Of a stretch of 64,000 nucleotides of DNA, positions 25,291-34,581 are shown one piece after another (position 1 is the first letter of the stretch; each line of letters begins with the position of its first letter). A model generated the notes under the pieces. The model was not told the DNA's origin. It saw nothing but the letters and a program-made list of their open reading frames with translations, and did not search any database. The stretch comes from JAAYJM01 sp964498585 (GTDB taxonomy: Bacteria; Bacteroidota; Ignavibacteria; Kapaibacteriales; UBA2268). Where the stretch lies: NCBI GenBank assembly GCA_964498585.1, contig CAZCHH010000010.1:1-64000 (forward strand). Reading direction: 5' to 3'. The position numbers and the translations under genes were made by a program.

Positions 25291-26041
25291 TTTGTTTAAC
25301 TCCGAAAATCATTTCATGTTCGTGTCCGATATGTCCAAAAGCCCGCCGTAGTGTCTTTTCTTCGAAAGCAATTTTTGGGGGTGCAAAGCAAATTTGGGAA
25401 CAATTGAGCATTAAAACAAAATCAGCATGATGAAAAGCTGCTTCCCAGTCGTGAGTAACCATAATTATTGTTGCATTATATTCAATTTTATAATTATCAA
25501 TTAATCTGTTCAAATCCTTTTCGCTTGCAAAATCAATCCCGGTTGCCGGTTCATCTAATAACAATAATTTTGGATGCCTTGCTATACTACGGGCAAGATA
25601 AATTCTTTGTAGCTCGCCACCTGAAAGTTTGCTTAGCGGCCGCTCTGAAAGATGGGAAGCACCAACTTTTTCCAATGCCAGCATTGATTTTTCCTTTAAT
25701 TCCTTATTAATTTTCTGAGGCCAGAAACCGAGTATGCCTGTTGCGACCAATTCAATTGGTAAAGCTGGAAAGCTTCTGTCTAATGTTTTTATTTGAGGAA
25801 CGTAGCCAATATCTGTTCTTTTAATTGATTTTGGCTCTTTTCCAAAAATACTAATTTTTCCTGAATCCACTTGAATCAGCCCAAGAATCACTTTTAGCAA
25901 AGTTGATTTTCCACCACCATTAGGTCCGACAACGGTTGTAAAACTACCTTCTTCGATATGAAAATTAACTCCACACAGCGCATTGTGCGAACCAAATCTT
26001 AAGTTTACATTTTCAACATTTATTGCAGTATTTTTCATCAA
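25283..26041 (-). CDS. znuC: Zinc ABC transporter ATP-binding protein
   Basis: 252 residues. Walker A GPNGGGKST, signature LSGGELQR and Walker B LLLLDEPATGID are all intact. The ZnuC/MntB-class wording FTTVVGPNGGGKSTLLKVI and TDIGYVPQIKTLDRSFP fits metal importers. It supplies ATP hydrolysis for the adjacent permease. It overlaps the znuA gene by 4 bp and znuB by 8 bp. The C-terminal HIGHEHEMIF has extra histidines. Confidence 0.93.
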   Translation of the reverse strand: MMKNTAINVENVNLRFGSHNALCGVNFHIEEGSFTTVVGPNGGGKSTLLKVILGLIQVDSGKISIFGKEPKSIKRTDIGYVPQIKTLDRSFPALPIELVATGILGFWPQKINKELKEKSMLALEKVGASHLSERPLSKLSGGELQRIYLARSIARHPKLLLLDEPATGIDFASEKDLNRLIDNYKIEYNATIIMVTHDWEAAFHHADFVLMLNCSQICFAPPKIAFEEKTLRRAFGHIGHEHEMIFGVKQND

Positions 26042-26934
26042 TTTTCAAGTGCTTGTTTTAAAGTACGTGCATTATAAAGGATTAAGTCCCGATAAGAATT
26101 TCTTCCATCAATCCCTCCATTTGGGTCAAGAATAAAAATATTCAAATCAGCAGCTTCTGAAATGACTTTAGCAGGTTTGTCGGGAAGCTGCGGCTCAGAA
26201 AAGATTGCTTTTGTTCCGGACGACTTTATTTTTTCAATTAAATCTGCAAGATAACGCGGGCTTGCTTCTTTACCAGGTGAAAGCTCAATTGCTCCGGCAT
26301 AATTCAGATTATACCTTTTCAGCATATACCTAAAAGAAGGATGAAAAAGAAATATATTCTCTCCAATCACATTTTTAAGCATTAGTTCTACTTGAATATG
26401 TAACGAATCAAGTTGCTTTTCAAAGTTTGCTGCATTCTCCTTGTACGTTTTGCTATTATTGGGGTCTAAAGCACAAATTGTATCAACTAATTTTGTAAGC
26501 ATAGCTTTTACTGTAAGCGGGTCAGTCCAAAAGTGTGGGTCAATATCTCCGGAATGATGTTCACATTCTTTGCTATGGATATGTCCTGAGATATGCTCTT
26601 CGTCATAATATAAAATGTTTTCTTCAGGTAATAAATCAATTAATCTGATAAAAGATTTTGCAGGTAATTTTTCTGCCCATTCATCAAGCAGGGGAGATAC
26701 ATAAAAAAGACAGTTTGCAGCTTGTACTCTGCTAATATCAGTAGGTTTGGGTGAATATGTATGAGGCGACGCGCCTTGTGGAACAATGTTGATTACTTTC
26801 CCTTGAGTTCCAACAATGTTTTCTAATATATATTGAGTAGGGAAATTGGTCGTTACAAATATCGGATTGCTTTGTTCCTTGTTACAGCTTGTTATAAGCA
26901 GAAGAATTATAGTAATTATTCCTATTTTTTTCAT
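26038..26934 (-). CDS. znuA: Zinc-binding lipoprotein ZnuA
   Basis: 298 residues. Lipobox LLITSC with Cys17. Cluster A-1 receptor family: VTTNFPTQYILENI, the first metal-ligand region GASPHTYSPKPTDI and DPHFWTDP. Between these is a His-rich loop (HISGHIHSKECEHH) typical of ZnuA-type zinc receptors. FLFHPSFRYMLKRYNL and SPGKEASPRYL complete the fold. It captures zinc in the periplasm for ZnuBC. First gene of the operon; I see no clear Zur-box palindrome in the AT-rich upstream region. Confidence 0.93.
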   Translation of the reverse strand: MKKIGIITIILLLITSCNKEQSNPIFVTTNFPTQYILENIVGTQGKVINIVPQGASPHTYSPKPTDISRVQAANCLFYVSPLLDEWAEKLPAKSFIRLIDLLPEENILYYDEEHISGHIHSKECEHHSGDIDPHFWTDPLTVKAMLTKLVDTICALDPNNSKTYKENAANFEKQLDSLHIQVELMLKNVIGENIFLFHPSFRYMLKRYNLNYAGAIELSPGKEASPRYLADLIEKIKSSGTKAIFSEPQLPDKPAKVISEAADLNIFILDPNGGIDGRNSYRDLILYNARTLKQALEN

Positions 26935-27214
26935 CTTATTTCATTCCTTTTAAATAAAATCCAACAAAACTATTAACAAAAAATCAAAATTCAAAAAGCA
27001 ATAAAATAAAATGAATAAAGAAGCATAGTTGCGGCATAATAAATTATTTTTGTATAAACAAGCTGCAACTACGCTGCTTTCTATCATAATATCATTATCT
27101 TTACAAACAGTGTACAGCTATGCTGTTTATGTTTATCGTCAAAAAAATAATTACAATTAACAATTGTAGAGCATACATTATTGTTTGTTCTTATTTGTGA
27201 ATAAATATTGGGAC

Positions 27215-28099
27215 TTAAATATTGTATAAATATCCTGGTTCTAAAATCTTTAATAGATATTCGCCATAGCCGGATTTTTTAAGTGGTTCTGCAAGTTTCA
27301 ATAATTGTTCTTCGTCTATAAATCCCATCTTATAGGCAATTTCTTCGATACAGGCAATTTTCAATCCTTGTCGTTCTTCAATCGTTTTAACAAAATTTGA
27401 AGATTCGATAATTGAAGAATGAGTTCCACTATCAAGCCAGGCATAGCCACGTCCCATAAGTTTAACTTTTAACTTATTTCGGTTAAGATAATCAATATTA
27501 ACATCAGTTATTTCAATTTCACCTCTTGCTGATGGTTTCAAATTTTTTGCAATTTCGATTACATCATTATCGTAAAAATAAAGTCCAACAACAGCGAAAT
27601 TTGATTTTGGTTTTTTTGGTTTTTCCTCAAGCGAAATAACCTTGCCGTTTTTGTCAAATTCGACTACTCCATAACGTTCAGCATCGTTTACGTAATAACC
27701 GAAGACTACGGCACCATCATCGAACTGTATTGAATCTTGCAACAATTTAGGTAAAGAATTGCCATAAAAAATATTATCACCGAGTATTAAGCACACTTTA
27801 TCTTTACCAATAAAATCATCTCCAACTATAAAGGCATCAGCAAGCCCACGTGGTTGTTCCTGTATTTTGTAAGAAATATTTAAGCCAAGTTGACTACCAT
27901 CACCAAAAAGGGATTCAAAGCGGGAAGTGTCTTGAGGAGTTGAGATTATTAATATGTCTTGAATACCAGCAAACATCAAAGTTGAAAGTGGATAATAAAT
28001 CATCGGCTTATCGAATATAGGCAAAAGTTGTTTGCAAACTGCCTTTGTTACCGGATAAAGACGAGTACCTGAACCACCAGCTAAAATAATTCCTTTCAT
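27215..28099 (-). CDS. rfbA: Glucose-1-phosphate thymidylyltransferase
   Basis: 294 residues, standard RmlA length. The N-terminal signature GGSGTRLYPVTKAVCKQLLP and the nucleotide-binding and catalytic blocks LILGDNIFYG, VVEFDKNGKVISLEEKPKKP and ARGEIEITDVN are intact. It makes dTDP-glucose from dTTP and glucose-1-phosphate, the first step to dTDP-rhamnose. It sits 15 bp downstream of feoB on the same strand without an obvious functional link. rfbD is the only other pathway gene here. Confidence 0.95.
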   Translation of the reverse strand: MKGIILAGGSGTRLYPVTKAVCKQLLPIFDKPMIYYPLSTLMFAGIQDILIISTPQDTSRFESLFGDGSQLGLNISYKIQEQPRGLADAFIVGDDFIGKDKVCLILGDNIFYGNSLPKLLQDSIQFDDGAVVFGYYVNDAERYGVVEFDKNGKVISLEEKPKKPKSNFAVVGLYFYDNDVIEIAKNLKPSARGEIEITDVNIDYLNRNKLKVKLMGRGYAWLDSGTHSSIIESSNFVKTIEERQGLKIACIEEIAYKMGFIDEEQLLKLAEPLKKSGYGEYLLKILEPGYLYNI

Positions 28100-28114
28100 A
28101 AATAGCTTTCTAAT

Positions 28115-30055
28115 TTATATTAATAACATATCAATTACAAACTTAAACAAAAGAGCAGACAAAATTGCAACAAAAATACTTAAAATTGATGATAATAAAA
28201 CCACTTTCTTCCCAAACTCTTTTAAAATTACAACGAAAGTAGTAAAGCATGGGAAATACAGCGTAACAAAAACAATGAAGGTGATTACCTGATTAAGAGT
28301 TAGTGGAAGCTTTGATAAGGTTTCAACTCCCATTGCCTGATTTGCCATAACAAGTATTAATTCTTTTCTGAAAAAGCCGAATACTAGAGTAGAACCTAAT
28401 TCTTTTGGTAATCCAAGTAAAAAAGTAACAAGTGGTTCAAATGCTAAATTAATGTAGTATGCAACTTCAAAATACTCAATCCACCCTAAAACAATGCTTC
28501 CTAATACAAGAAAAATAATAGCATCTTTTGTAAAATCAATTATTCTTAACCATGTTTTTTTAAATGAATATATTAAAGAAGGTATTTTAAGTTTAGGAAT
28601 TTCAAGTATTAATCCTATTGGTTTTGATAAAAGTTTTGATAATATTTTGCCATTTATTGCAATGATTAAAATTACAAACATGAATATAATTATTGCCCAA
28701 ATTGGCGTAGCAAAAGCGGCAGTTAAAGCAAAAATTACTGCTATACGTGCTGAGCAAGGAACAAAAGGAATTAATGCAGCAGCAATAGCTCTGTCTCGCT
28801 TGTTTTCTATCATTCTGGTTGAATAAATAGCTGGCACCGAACAGCCAAATCCTAAAACAAATGATACAACTGATTTTCCATGCAAACCGATTTTATGGAA
28901 AATGCCATCCATTAAAAATGCTATTCGTGATAAATAGCCAGTTTCTTCAAATAATGATGTTAAAAAGACCAAAGGAAGAAAATATGGAAGTATTATTCCA
29001 ATTATACCAGAAAATCCAAGATAAGCACCATTGATTGAAAACCATAAAAATTCGTTGTATTCTTTTATTGGAGCTAATAAATCTGATAAATACTGCAATG
29101 GCGCCTCTACCAAACCAGCAAGTCCGTTTCCTATTATAAAAATTAAGAAAAAATAAAGAATAAAAAATATTGCTAAGAAAAAATTACCGAAAATAGGATG
29201 CAACAAATAGTCATCAACTTTTTCATCTATCGCTCTTGTCTTTCTTTCCTTATAACTACATACGGTTTCACTAATTTTCATAGAATGGTGATGACGTTCA
29301 TAAGAAACAGTTTCATAACATTCTAATTTATGTTCCTCTTTAAGTTCTCGTTCTATTTCTTTTGTCAAATCGTTTACCTGATTCCGGATGTTTTTTTGAA
29401 CTAATGATGGATTTTCAATTAATTTAATAGCAATAAAACGACTTGAATAGCTTTTTTCATTAAGAAAAGGTTTAATTGCTTCTTCAATATTTTGAATATG
29501 TTTTTCAATATGATGAGTATAACTAAAAACTTTTGGATTTTTATGCGGATATTCAATATAATTGTAACAAATTTCGGAAAGTTCTTTAACTCCTTTACCA
29601 AACTTTGCCTTTGTAGGAATTACTGGAATATTTAAAATATCTTCTAACTTCTTTAAATCTATGTGAATACCTCTCGATTCAGCTTCATCGAACATATTAA
29701 GCACAACAACTACGGGAAGACCTAATTCGAGTAATTCAATAGTAAGCTCAAGCCCTCTTGTAAGTAAAGTTGAATCAATAACATTTAAGACAAGGTCAAC
29801 TGGATTGTTAATTAAGTAATCTAATGTAATTTGTTCAGATTTATCATTTGGATTAAGAGAGTAAATACTGGGTAAATACATTAAATTATATGTACTTGAA
29901 TTAATATTGATTAAAGACGAATTGATTAAGCCAACCGTACCTGAAACCGCAACTTTATTTGTCTTTATATCTGATAAAACATTAAATAGAGTACTTTTAC
30001 CAGAATTTGGCTGTCCAATAAGTACTATTGTTTTATTATTCATTTTCAACAACAA
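28115..30055 (-). CDS. feoB: Ferrous iron transporter FeoB, with an altered G3 motif
   Basis: 646 residues. N-terminal G-protein domain with P-loop GQPNSGKST and NMFD (G4). The G3 motif, normally DLPGxYSL in FeoB, reads YLPSIYSL here, so the Mg-binding aspartate and the glycine are both replaced. The membrane part has the gate motifs, including GFGCSVPAIYSTR and a matching C-terminal GFFRKELILV. It imports Fe(II) across the inner membrane. The start may be the second Met (30043); either way it overlaps feoA. The unusual G3 suggests altered GTP hydrolysis. Confidence 0.93.
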   Translation of the reverse strand: MLLKMNNKTIVLIGQPNSGKSTLFNVLSDIKTNKVAVSGTVGLINSSLININSSTYNLMYLPSIYSLNPNDKSEQITLDYLINNPVDLVLNVIDSTLLTRGLELTIELLELGLPVVVVLNMFDEAESRGIHIDLKKLEDILNIPVIPTKAKFGKGVKELSEICYNYIEYPHKNPKVFSYTHHIEKHIQNIEEAIKPFLNEKSYSSRFIAIKLIENPSLVQKNIRNQVNDLTKEIERELKEEHKLECYETVSYERHHHSMKISETVCSYKERKTRAIDEKVDDYLLHPIFGNFFLAIFFILYFFLIFIIGNGLAGLVEAPLQYLSDLLAPIKEYNEFLWFSINGAYLGFSGIIGIILPYFLPLVFLTSLFEETGYLSRIAFLMDGIFHKIGLHGKSVVSFVLGFGCSVPAIYSTRMIENKRDRAIAAALIPFVPCSARIAVIFALTAAFATPIWAIIIFMFVILIIAINGKILSKLLSKPIGLILEIPKLKIPSLIYSFKKTWLRIIDFTKDAIIFLVLGSIVLGWIEYFEVAYYINLAFEPLVTFLLGLPKELGSTLVFGFFRKELILVMANQAMGVETLSKLPLTLNQVITFIVFVTLYFPCFTTFVVILKEFGKKVVLLSSILSIFVAILSALLFKFVIDMLLI

Positions 30056-30266
30056 TTTTATTTGCTATTTCCCGCCCTATAGCTAATTTATTAGAACGAA
30101 TAGTTAGATTTTCTAAAATTACAGGTCCCCATTTGTTGTCGTTATGCTTCAATATTATGTCATCTATATGTATTCCAAGAGAACTTAATTTTCTCTTTGC
30201 TTCGTGTCCGGAATTTATTTCTTTTATTTTTAATCGAACTTCTATTGGTGCTTCTGCTAAGCTCAT
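30036..30266 (-). CDS. feoA: FeoA, SH3-like ferrous iron transport accessory protein
   Basis: 76 residues, normal FeoA length. It has the pattern of a short SH3-like barrel: EAKRKLSSLGIHIDDIILKH, GPVILENLTIRSNKLAIGRE, ending in NKIVV. FeoA assists FeoB at the inner membrane. The gene overlaps feoB by up to 20 bp, so they form one unit with feoA first. A 21-bp palindrome lies 33 bp upstream of its ATG. Confidence 0.92.
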   Translation of the reverse strand: MSLAEAPIEVRLKIKEINSGHEAKRKLSSLGIHIDDIILKHNDNKWGPVILENLTIRSNKLAIGREIANKIVVENE

Positions 30267-30298
30267 TTTATCTTTAATTATTAATTTTAAAAAAAAAT

Positions 30299-30319
30299 TA
30301 GGATAAAAATTTTATCCTA
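30299..30319. promoter_or_regulatory. Palindromic candidate operator upstream of feoA
   Basis: TAGGATAAAA-A-TTTTATCCTA, perfect 10-bp arms about one base, 33 bp before the feoA start. The core GATAAAA-A-TTTTATC has a 7-1-7 layout like Fur sites, and the TAGG/CCTA ends recall DtxR-family boxes. The position fits an iron-responsive operator. A simple hairpin is the alternative. Confidence 0.5.
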
Positions 30320-30560
30320 CTAAAAAACAAAAACGATAATATGTTAATTTTATTATATTTTCATTTTTAGAAATGCTTACTATTCGTTATTATTAGTTCA
30401 GTTTTTTAGTCATACCATCCCACAAAATAAAGCAAGTTTAATATATGAATGGAGAAGACATATTTAGTTATATCATTTCCTTTTAAATAAAGGTTTTGCT
30501 TTATCGTGGGGTTCGAAATGACAAGAAAATATTATTAGTTTTTTAATGAATTACTACACT

Positions 30561-30670
30561 AGATACGTAATTGATAATTTAAGAAAAAAATTTAAGATAA
30601 ATTTAAACAATCTACCTATATTTATAATAGAACTGAAAAAATATGTAGATTTGCGGAGTTAGAATTTAAA
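30561..30670. repeat. Degenerate partial copy of the 291-bp MITE-like element
   Basis: TACGTAAT-TGATAATTTAAG through TATATTTATAAT to GGAGTTAGAATTTAAA aligns, with many substitutions, to the reverse complement of about 23486-23590. The terminal GAGTTAGA(G/A)TTTAAA end is shared. Confidence 0.6.
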
Positions 30671-30823
30671 ATTTGCATTAAACATTATTTTTTGCTAATT
30701 TTAAGTGATGAAGTGAGAAAACAAAAATTTTTTTGCTATTTTTATTTTTTTCAAATTTAAAAAAGACTATTGGAAAAAGGATATTATTAAACCTTACTTT
30801 TTTTTAATAAATTTGGAGTTCGT

Positions 30824-31957
30824 ATGAAGACTAAACTAATCTCAATTTATTTCGTTTGTTTTGCTTTATTTTTATCATTAATAATAAGTGGTTGCGATAG
30901 CGACAGTTCAACAAAAACAAATGACAATCAGGAATTAATCAATAAACTCAAGGCAGTTACTGATTCACTTATTACAAATACTGATTTGCCCGGAATTGTT
31001 GCCCTCGTTGTTGACAAAACCAAAGGTATTGACTGGGTTTATGAAGTTGGTTACAGCGACATTGAGCATCATCTTCCAATGAATAAGGATTATACTTTTA
31101 GAATTGGAAGCAACACAAAAACATTCACTATTACTGTTTTATTGCAATTAGTTTCAGAAAGGAAGCTAAGTTTGAAAGACACTTTAAGTAAGTTTTTCCC
31201 AACTTTTAAAGAAGCAGACAAAATCACTATTGAAATGCTAAGCAATATGACAAGTGGTTATTTTAATTATACTGAAGATACTGAAAATTTTTGGGATATT
31301 TTTATAAATAATCCCGAAAAACTATGGACTCCTATAGAATTAGTTGATATTTCATTCCTTCACGATTTGGATTTTATGCCCGGCGAAAAATTCCATTACT
31401 CAAATACCAACACAATTATTCTTGGAATGTTAATAGAAAAAATAACTGGCAATTCACTTGAAACTGAGATTCACAACAGAATAATCGTTCCATTAGGATT
31501 ACAAAATACCGGATTTATAACATCTGGTTTGGTATTGCCGGGTACTCACGGAAAAAGTTATGCTGAAGATTCATCAGATAGTTTTCAGGATATATCAGAT
31601 ATTTATGATGTTTCCTGGTGCTGGGCAGCTGGCTCTGCATATTCGACTCCAAGAGAATTACAAAAATATGTAGAAACCTTAGTCGTCGGTGGTCTTTTAA
31701 ACGATACACTTCAAAATACGCGTTTAAATCAACACTTCTCAATTCTTGATGATAAAAATTCTTATGGAATTGGTATTTTGAAAAGAGGAACATTTTATGG
31801 GCACAATGGCGGAATGCCCGGATATACTTCTTCGATGTATCATAGCAATTCAAAAAACTGCACAATAATTATTTACTTTAATTGTCAGGACGATGATTTG
31901 CATCCAGACTTCTTATTCCATAGATATGCTCATCTTCTCTATGGAAATAATTATTAA
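30824..31957 (+). CDS. Serine hydrolase lipoprotein (beta-lactamase/DD-peptidase fold)
   Basis: 377 residues. Lipobox ISGC with Cys24. Class C-type active-site motifs are present: Ser96-x-x-Lys99 (SNTK in FRIGSNTKTF), the Tyr-x-Asn motif in FHYSNTN, and HNGG near residue 325 as the third box. This family includes D-aminopeptidases, esterases and DD-carboxypeptidases; a true beta-lactamase cannot be inferred. GGAG lies 8 bp upstream of the ATG. A hairpin (31977-32030) follows the stop. Stands alone. Confidence 0.9.
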   Translation: MKTKLISIYFVCFALFLSLIISGCDSDSSTKTNDNQELINKLKAVTDSLITNTDLPGIVALVVDKTKGIDWVYEVGYSDIEHHLPMNKDYTFRIGSNTKTFTITVLLQLVSERKLSLKDTLSKFFPTFKEADKITIEMLSNMTSGYFNYTEDTENFWDIFINNPEKLWTPIELVDISFLHDLDFMPGEKFHYSNTNTIILGMLIEKITGNSLETEIHNRIIVPLGLQNTGFITSGLVLPGTHGKSYAEDSSDSFQDISDIYDVSWCWAAGSAYSTPRELQKYVETLVVGGLLNDTLQNTRLNQHFSILDDKNSYGIGILKRGTFYGHNGGMPGYTSSMYHSNSKNCTIIIYFNCQDDDLHPDFLFHRYAHLLYGNNY

Positions 31958-32258
31958 AGGTGGAGGGCAAAAATTGTCATTGGCAACCCCAGATAAAGGT
32001 CTTTCTTTTTCTTGAGGTTGCTAATGACATACTTTTTGTAATAATATTTGCATTATACTTTACAAAAAAATATCCTAACCCCTATGTTTTCGAGATGGAG
32101 CTTGGAGTTCTAAGTCTAATAAATAAATATAAATAAAAGACAAGAATATCTTTACTACTAAACATTTGATTTAAAGTAGCGCAGACATTCTTATCTGATA
32201 AAAAAACTTCTTGATTCTTACTAATATATAAGGTCGGTTATTCTATTTGCTATGAATT
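31958..32258. other. Intergenic region with a GTCATTGGCAACC hairpin
   Basis: 31977-31989 (GTCATTGGCAACC) pairs with 32018-32030 (GGTTGCTAATGAC). The rest is AT-rich with no gene. The hairpin may end the hydrolase transcript or be another dispersed repeat. Confidence 0.6.
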
Positions 32259-32522
32259 TTAATATCTTTTCCTATTAAAATCATCTCTTTCTTTTGCAAT
32301 ACTTACAGAAATCTGTCTGCCATCAATTTCTGTATTGTTTAATCCATCAATTGCTTTGCGTCCGGCATTATCGGACATTTCTACGAAACCGAAACCACGA
32401 CTTCTGCCTGTTTCACGGTCATTGATAATTTTTAGAGAAATGACTTCTCCATATTCTTTAAATTTGGAAGATAATTCATCTTCACTCATAATGTTGGGTA
32501 AGTTTCCCACATATAATTTCAT
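32259..32522 (-). CDS. RRM-type RNA-binding protein
   Basis: 87 residues, a single RNA recognition motif. RNP2 is LYVGNL (residues 3-8) and RNP1 is RGFGFVEM, with the conserved aromatics present. VISLKIINDRETGRSRG is typical of the bacterial cold-shock-like RRM proteins found in Bacteroidota and cyanobacteria. It binds single-stranded RNA; targets are unknown. The Arg-rich tail (SIAKERDDFNRKRY) may add affinity. Stands alone. Confidence 0.95.
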   Translation of the reverse strand: MKLYVGNLPNIMSEDELSSKFKEYGEVISLKIINDRETGRSRGFGFVEMSDNAGRKAIDGLNNTEIDGRQISVSIAKERDDFNRKRY

Positions 32523-32722
32523 ATTATTATATATTAAAATTAATAAAGTATCAGATAATAAATACCTGAATTGTAATTACAAATATAAGCATAAATTTTT
32601 AATTAATTCATTTTATTTTTATTTTAGTAAAAAAAATAAAGTTTTTAATTAATTTTGGGCATTCTCTACAACTGATATAATGTGAATTTAAGAATTTTTC
32701 AATAAATAGCTCAATCAATAAT

Positions 32723-33046
32723 ATGAAAACAAATAACATTTTCCAAAATTTACCTGATGATTTAAAAGATGAATTCTTCGAAAATCTTCTTTTAAACCCA
32801 AATTTCAAAATTGAACGAATTATTTCTCTCGGACACACTACTCCCAGAGGCGAATGGCTAATTCAGGAAGAAGCTGAATTTGTAATTCTTCTTTCAGGCG
32901 CTGCAAAGTTAGTTTTCTTTGAAAATAATGAATTAGTTGAAATGCAAGCTGGCGATTACATCTTAATTCCATCAAACACAAAGCACAGAGTAGAATGGAC
33001 TGACGAAAACGAACATTCTGTTTGGCTGGCAGTTCATTTTAAATAG
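32723..33046 (+). CDS. Cupin-domain protein
   Basis: 107 residues forming one small beta-barrel. The cupin core is visible in TPRGEWLIQEEAEFVILLSG, then MQAGDYILIPSNTKHRVEWT, where the last His is a likely metal ligand; the first motif has few histidines. A similar one-domain form occurs widely and its substrate is unknown. Stands alone between repeat-rich regions, with no strong ribosome site before the ATG. Confidence 0.85.
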   Translation: MKTNNIFQNLPDDLKDEFFENLLLNPNFKIERIISLGHTTPRGEWLIQEEAEFVILLSGAAKLVFFENNELVEMQAGDYILIPSNTKHRVEWTDENEHSVWLAVHFK

Positions 33047-33362
33047 TTTTTTTAAAAGTAATAAAAATTATTTGCATTTTTAATAAAATTTCGTAATTTT
33101 GAACTATTAGGTTTAACCATTTGGTTAAATGTTTAGAAAGATTAGATTGTTTAGATAGGTTAGAAAGTTTAGATAGTATAAAAAGAGAAATGCCATACTA
33201 TCAACTTGTTTTTCGTATGACTGCACGAGTAAGTCATTTAGACGGATGTCAGAATCCATATTTGTTTTTAAAAGAGTCAGAACTCCTGACCCCATAACGA
33301 AAATAAAGGAGTTAGGAGAATTGCCTCATAAATAATAATTGCGCAAATTATCCGAATAAAGT

Positions 33363-33441
33363 GTCATTCTGAACGAAGTGAAGAATCTCAAACTCTGTGG
33401 TAACAATGACTTGTGAGATTCTTCACTTCGTTCAGAATGAC
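33363..33441. repeat. Hairpin element with perfect 28-bp arms
   Basis: Left arm 33363-33390 and right arm 33414-33441 are exact reverse complements, starting GTCATTCTGAACGAAGTG, with a 23-base loop. This is the best-preserved member of a family also seen at 3076-3163, 23447-23474, 23783-23812, 24320-24400, 49265-49340, 50975-51010 and 59937-60010. Confidence 0.9.
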
Positions 33442-33540
33442 AAGACTGCGAAATAGCAAACTACGAGGAGTCAGGAGTTCTGAGAGTGTGGATAAAGAGA
33501 ATTTTTGTCATTCGTTATTCGTCATTTGTCTTTCGATAAG

Positions 33541-33612
33541 GAAAAAATACCAATAACTAATGACCAATGACTAATGACCAATAACTAATGACCATAAACT
33601 ATAAACCGATAG
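33541..33612. repeat. Heptamer array before the ABC exporter operon
   Basis: ACCAATAACTAATG and ACCAATG units followed by ACCATAAACTATAAACC, with the A/C-rich strand matching the coding strand of the gene that starts at 33667. Confidence 0.85.
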
Positions 33613-33666
33613 CTGAAAGCCAACAGCCGAAAGCTAACCATTCAGTTAAAACATAAAGTTAAAAAT

Positions 33667-34581
33667 ATGTATTCAATAATAGCAAAAAACATAGCAAAAA
33701 AATACAAAAGCACCACTGCTCTTGATGATATTTCATTTAATGTAGAGAGCGGGAAAATATTTGGCTTAATCGGTCCCGACGGTGCAGGAAAAACTACTCT
33801 TATTCGTATTCTGGCAACCTTGATTTTGCAGGATAGTGGAACAGCAACTGTTGAAAACCTTGATGTTGTAAAAGATTTTAAAAAGCTAAGAGATATAATC
33901 GGGTATATGCCGGGCAAGTTCTCGCTTTATCAGGATTTAACCGTTGAAGAGAATATTAATTTATTCGCTACTATTTTTGGGACAAGTTTGAAAGAGAATT
34001 ATGATTTGGTGAAAGACATATATTCTCAAATAGAACCATTCAAGGACCGCCGGGCTGGAAAGCTTTCTGGCGGTATGAAGCAAAAGTTAGCTCTATCTTG
34101 TGCATTAATTCATAAACCAAAGGTGCTTTTTCTTGATGAGCCGACAACAGGAGTTGACCCTGTTTCCCGCAAAGAACTTTGGGCAATGCTAAAAAAACTT
34201 GCTCAATTCGGAATTACTATTCTTGTTTCCACTCCATATATGGACGAAGCTTCTCTTTGCGATGAAATCGGTTTAATCCAAGGTGGAAAATTGCTTGCTG
34301 TCGAAAAACCAAACGCAATTTCTGAAAAATTTTCAAAAAAGCTTTTTGCAATTAAGCATTGCAATCCCCATAAAGTTATTACAACTTTACGTGGGTACGA
34401 GTTTTGCGAAAATATTTATCCTTTTGGTGAAACGCTGCACTATATTGATAAACGGGAAAATTTCAATGAAAATGATATTTTGAATTATTTTGAGAAAAAT
34501 GGAATTGAAGAGGCGAGCATTGAAGCGATTAAAGCCACTATTGAGGATTGTTTCATTGATTTGATGGTTGGAGGCAAATAA
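33667..34581 (+). CDS. ABC-2 exporter ATP-binding protein 1 (YbhF/DrrA-like)
   Basis: 304 residues. Walker A GPDGAGKT, signature LSGGMKQK, Walker B VLFLDEPTTGVDP. The overall sequence resembles the first half of YbhF, here encoded as a separate polypeptide. The C-terminal 70 residues are the usual regulatory extension. It is the first of four contiguous genes with no gaps (next ATG follows its TAA directly). An HlyD-type adaptor gene normally precedes such operons, but here a heptamer repeat array does. Substrate unknown. Confidence 0.92.
   Translation: MYSIIAKNIAKKYKSTTALDDISFNVESGKIFGLIGPDGAGKTTLIRILATLILQDSGTATVENLDVVKDFKKLRDIIGYMPGKFSLYQDLTVEENINLFATIFGTSLKENYDLVKDIYSQIEPFKDRRAGKLSGGMKQKLALSCALIHKPKVLFLDEPTTGVDPVSRKELWAMLKKLAQFGITILVSTPYMDEASLCDEIGLIQGGKLLAVEKPNAISEKFSKKLFAIKHCNPHKVITTLRGYEFCENIYPFGETLHYIDKRENFNENDILNYFEKNGIEEASIEAIKATIEDCFIDLMVGGK

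Larger units (their letters stand above)
30267..30823. other. 557-bp intergenic region with decayed repeats
   Basis: Apart from the feoA palindrome it contains a dispersed segment at 30453-30522 (ATTTAGTTATATCATTTCC ... GGGGTTCGAAATGACAAG) and a decayed partial copy (about 30561-30670) of the 23483-23773 element. No gene seen. Confidence 0.75.
33047..33666. other. 620-bp repeat-rich intergenic region
   Basis: Holds, in order, short GTTTAGA-type direct repeats (33128-33180), a GCCATACTATCAAC hairpin relative, the perfect 28-bp-arm hairpin at 33363-33441, a segment (33442-33485) shared in reverse with about 10185-10215, and a heptamer array at 33541-33612. No gene. Confidence 0.8.

Noticed and set aside
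30824..31957. Annotation as a beta-lactamase
   Set aside because: The SxxK, YxN and HxG motifs are shared with esterases and peptidases. Nothing in the sequence or context indicates antibiotic hydrolysis.
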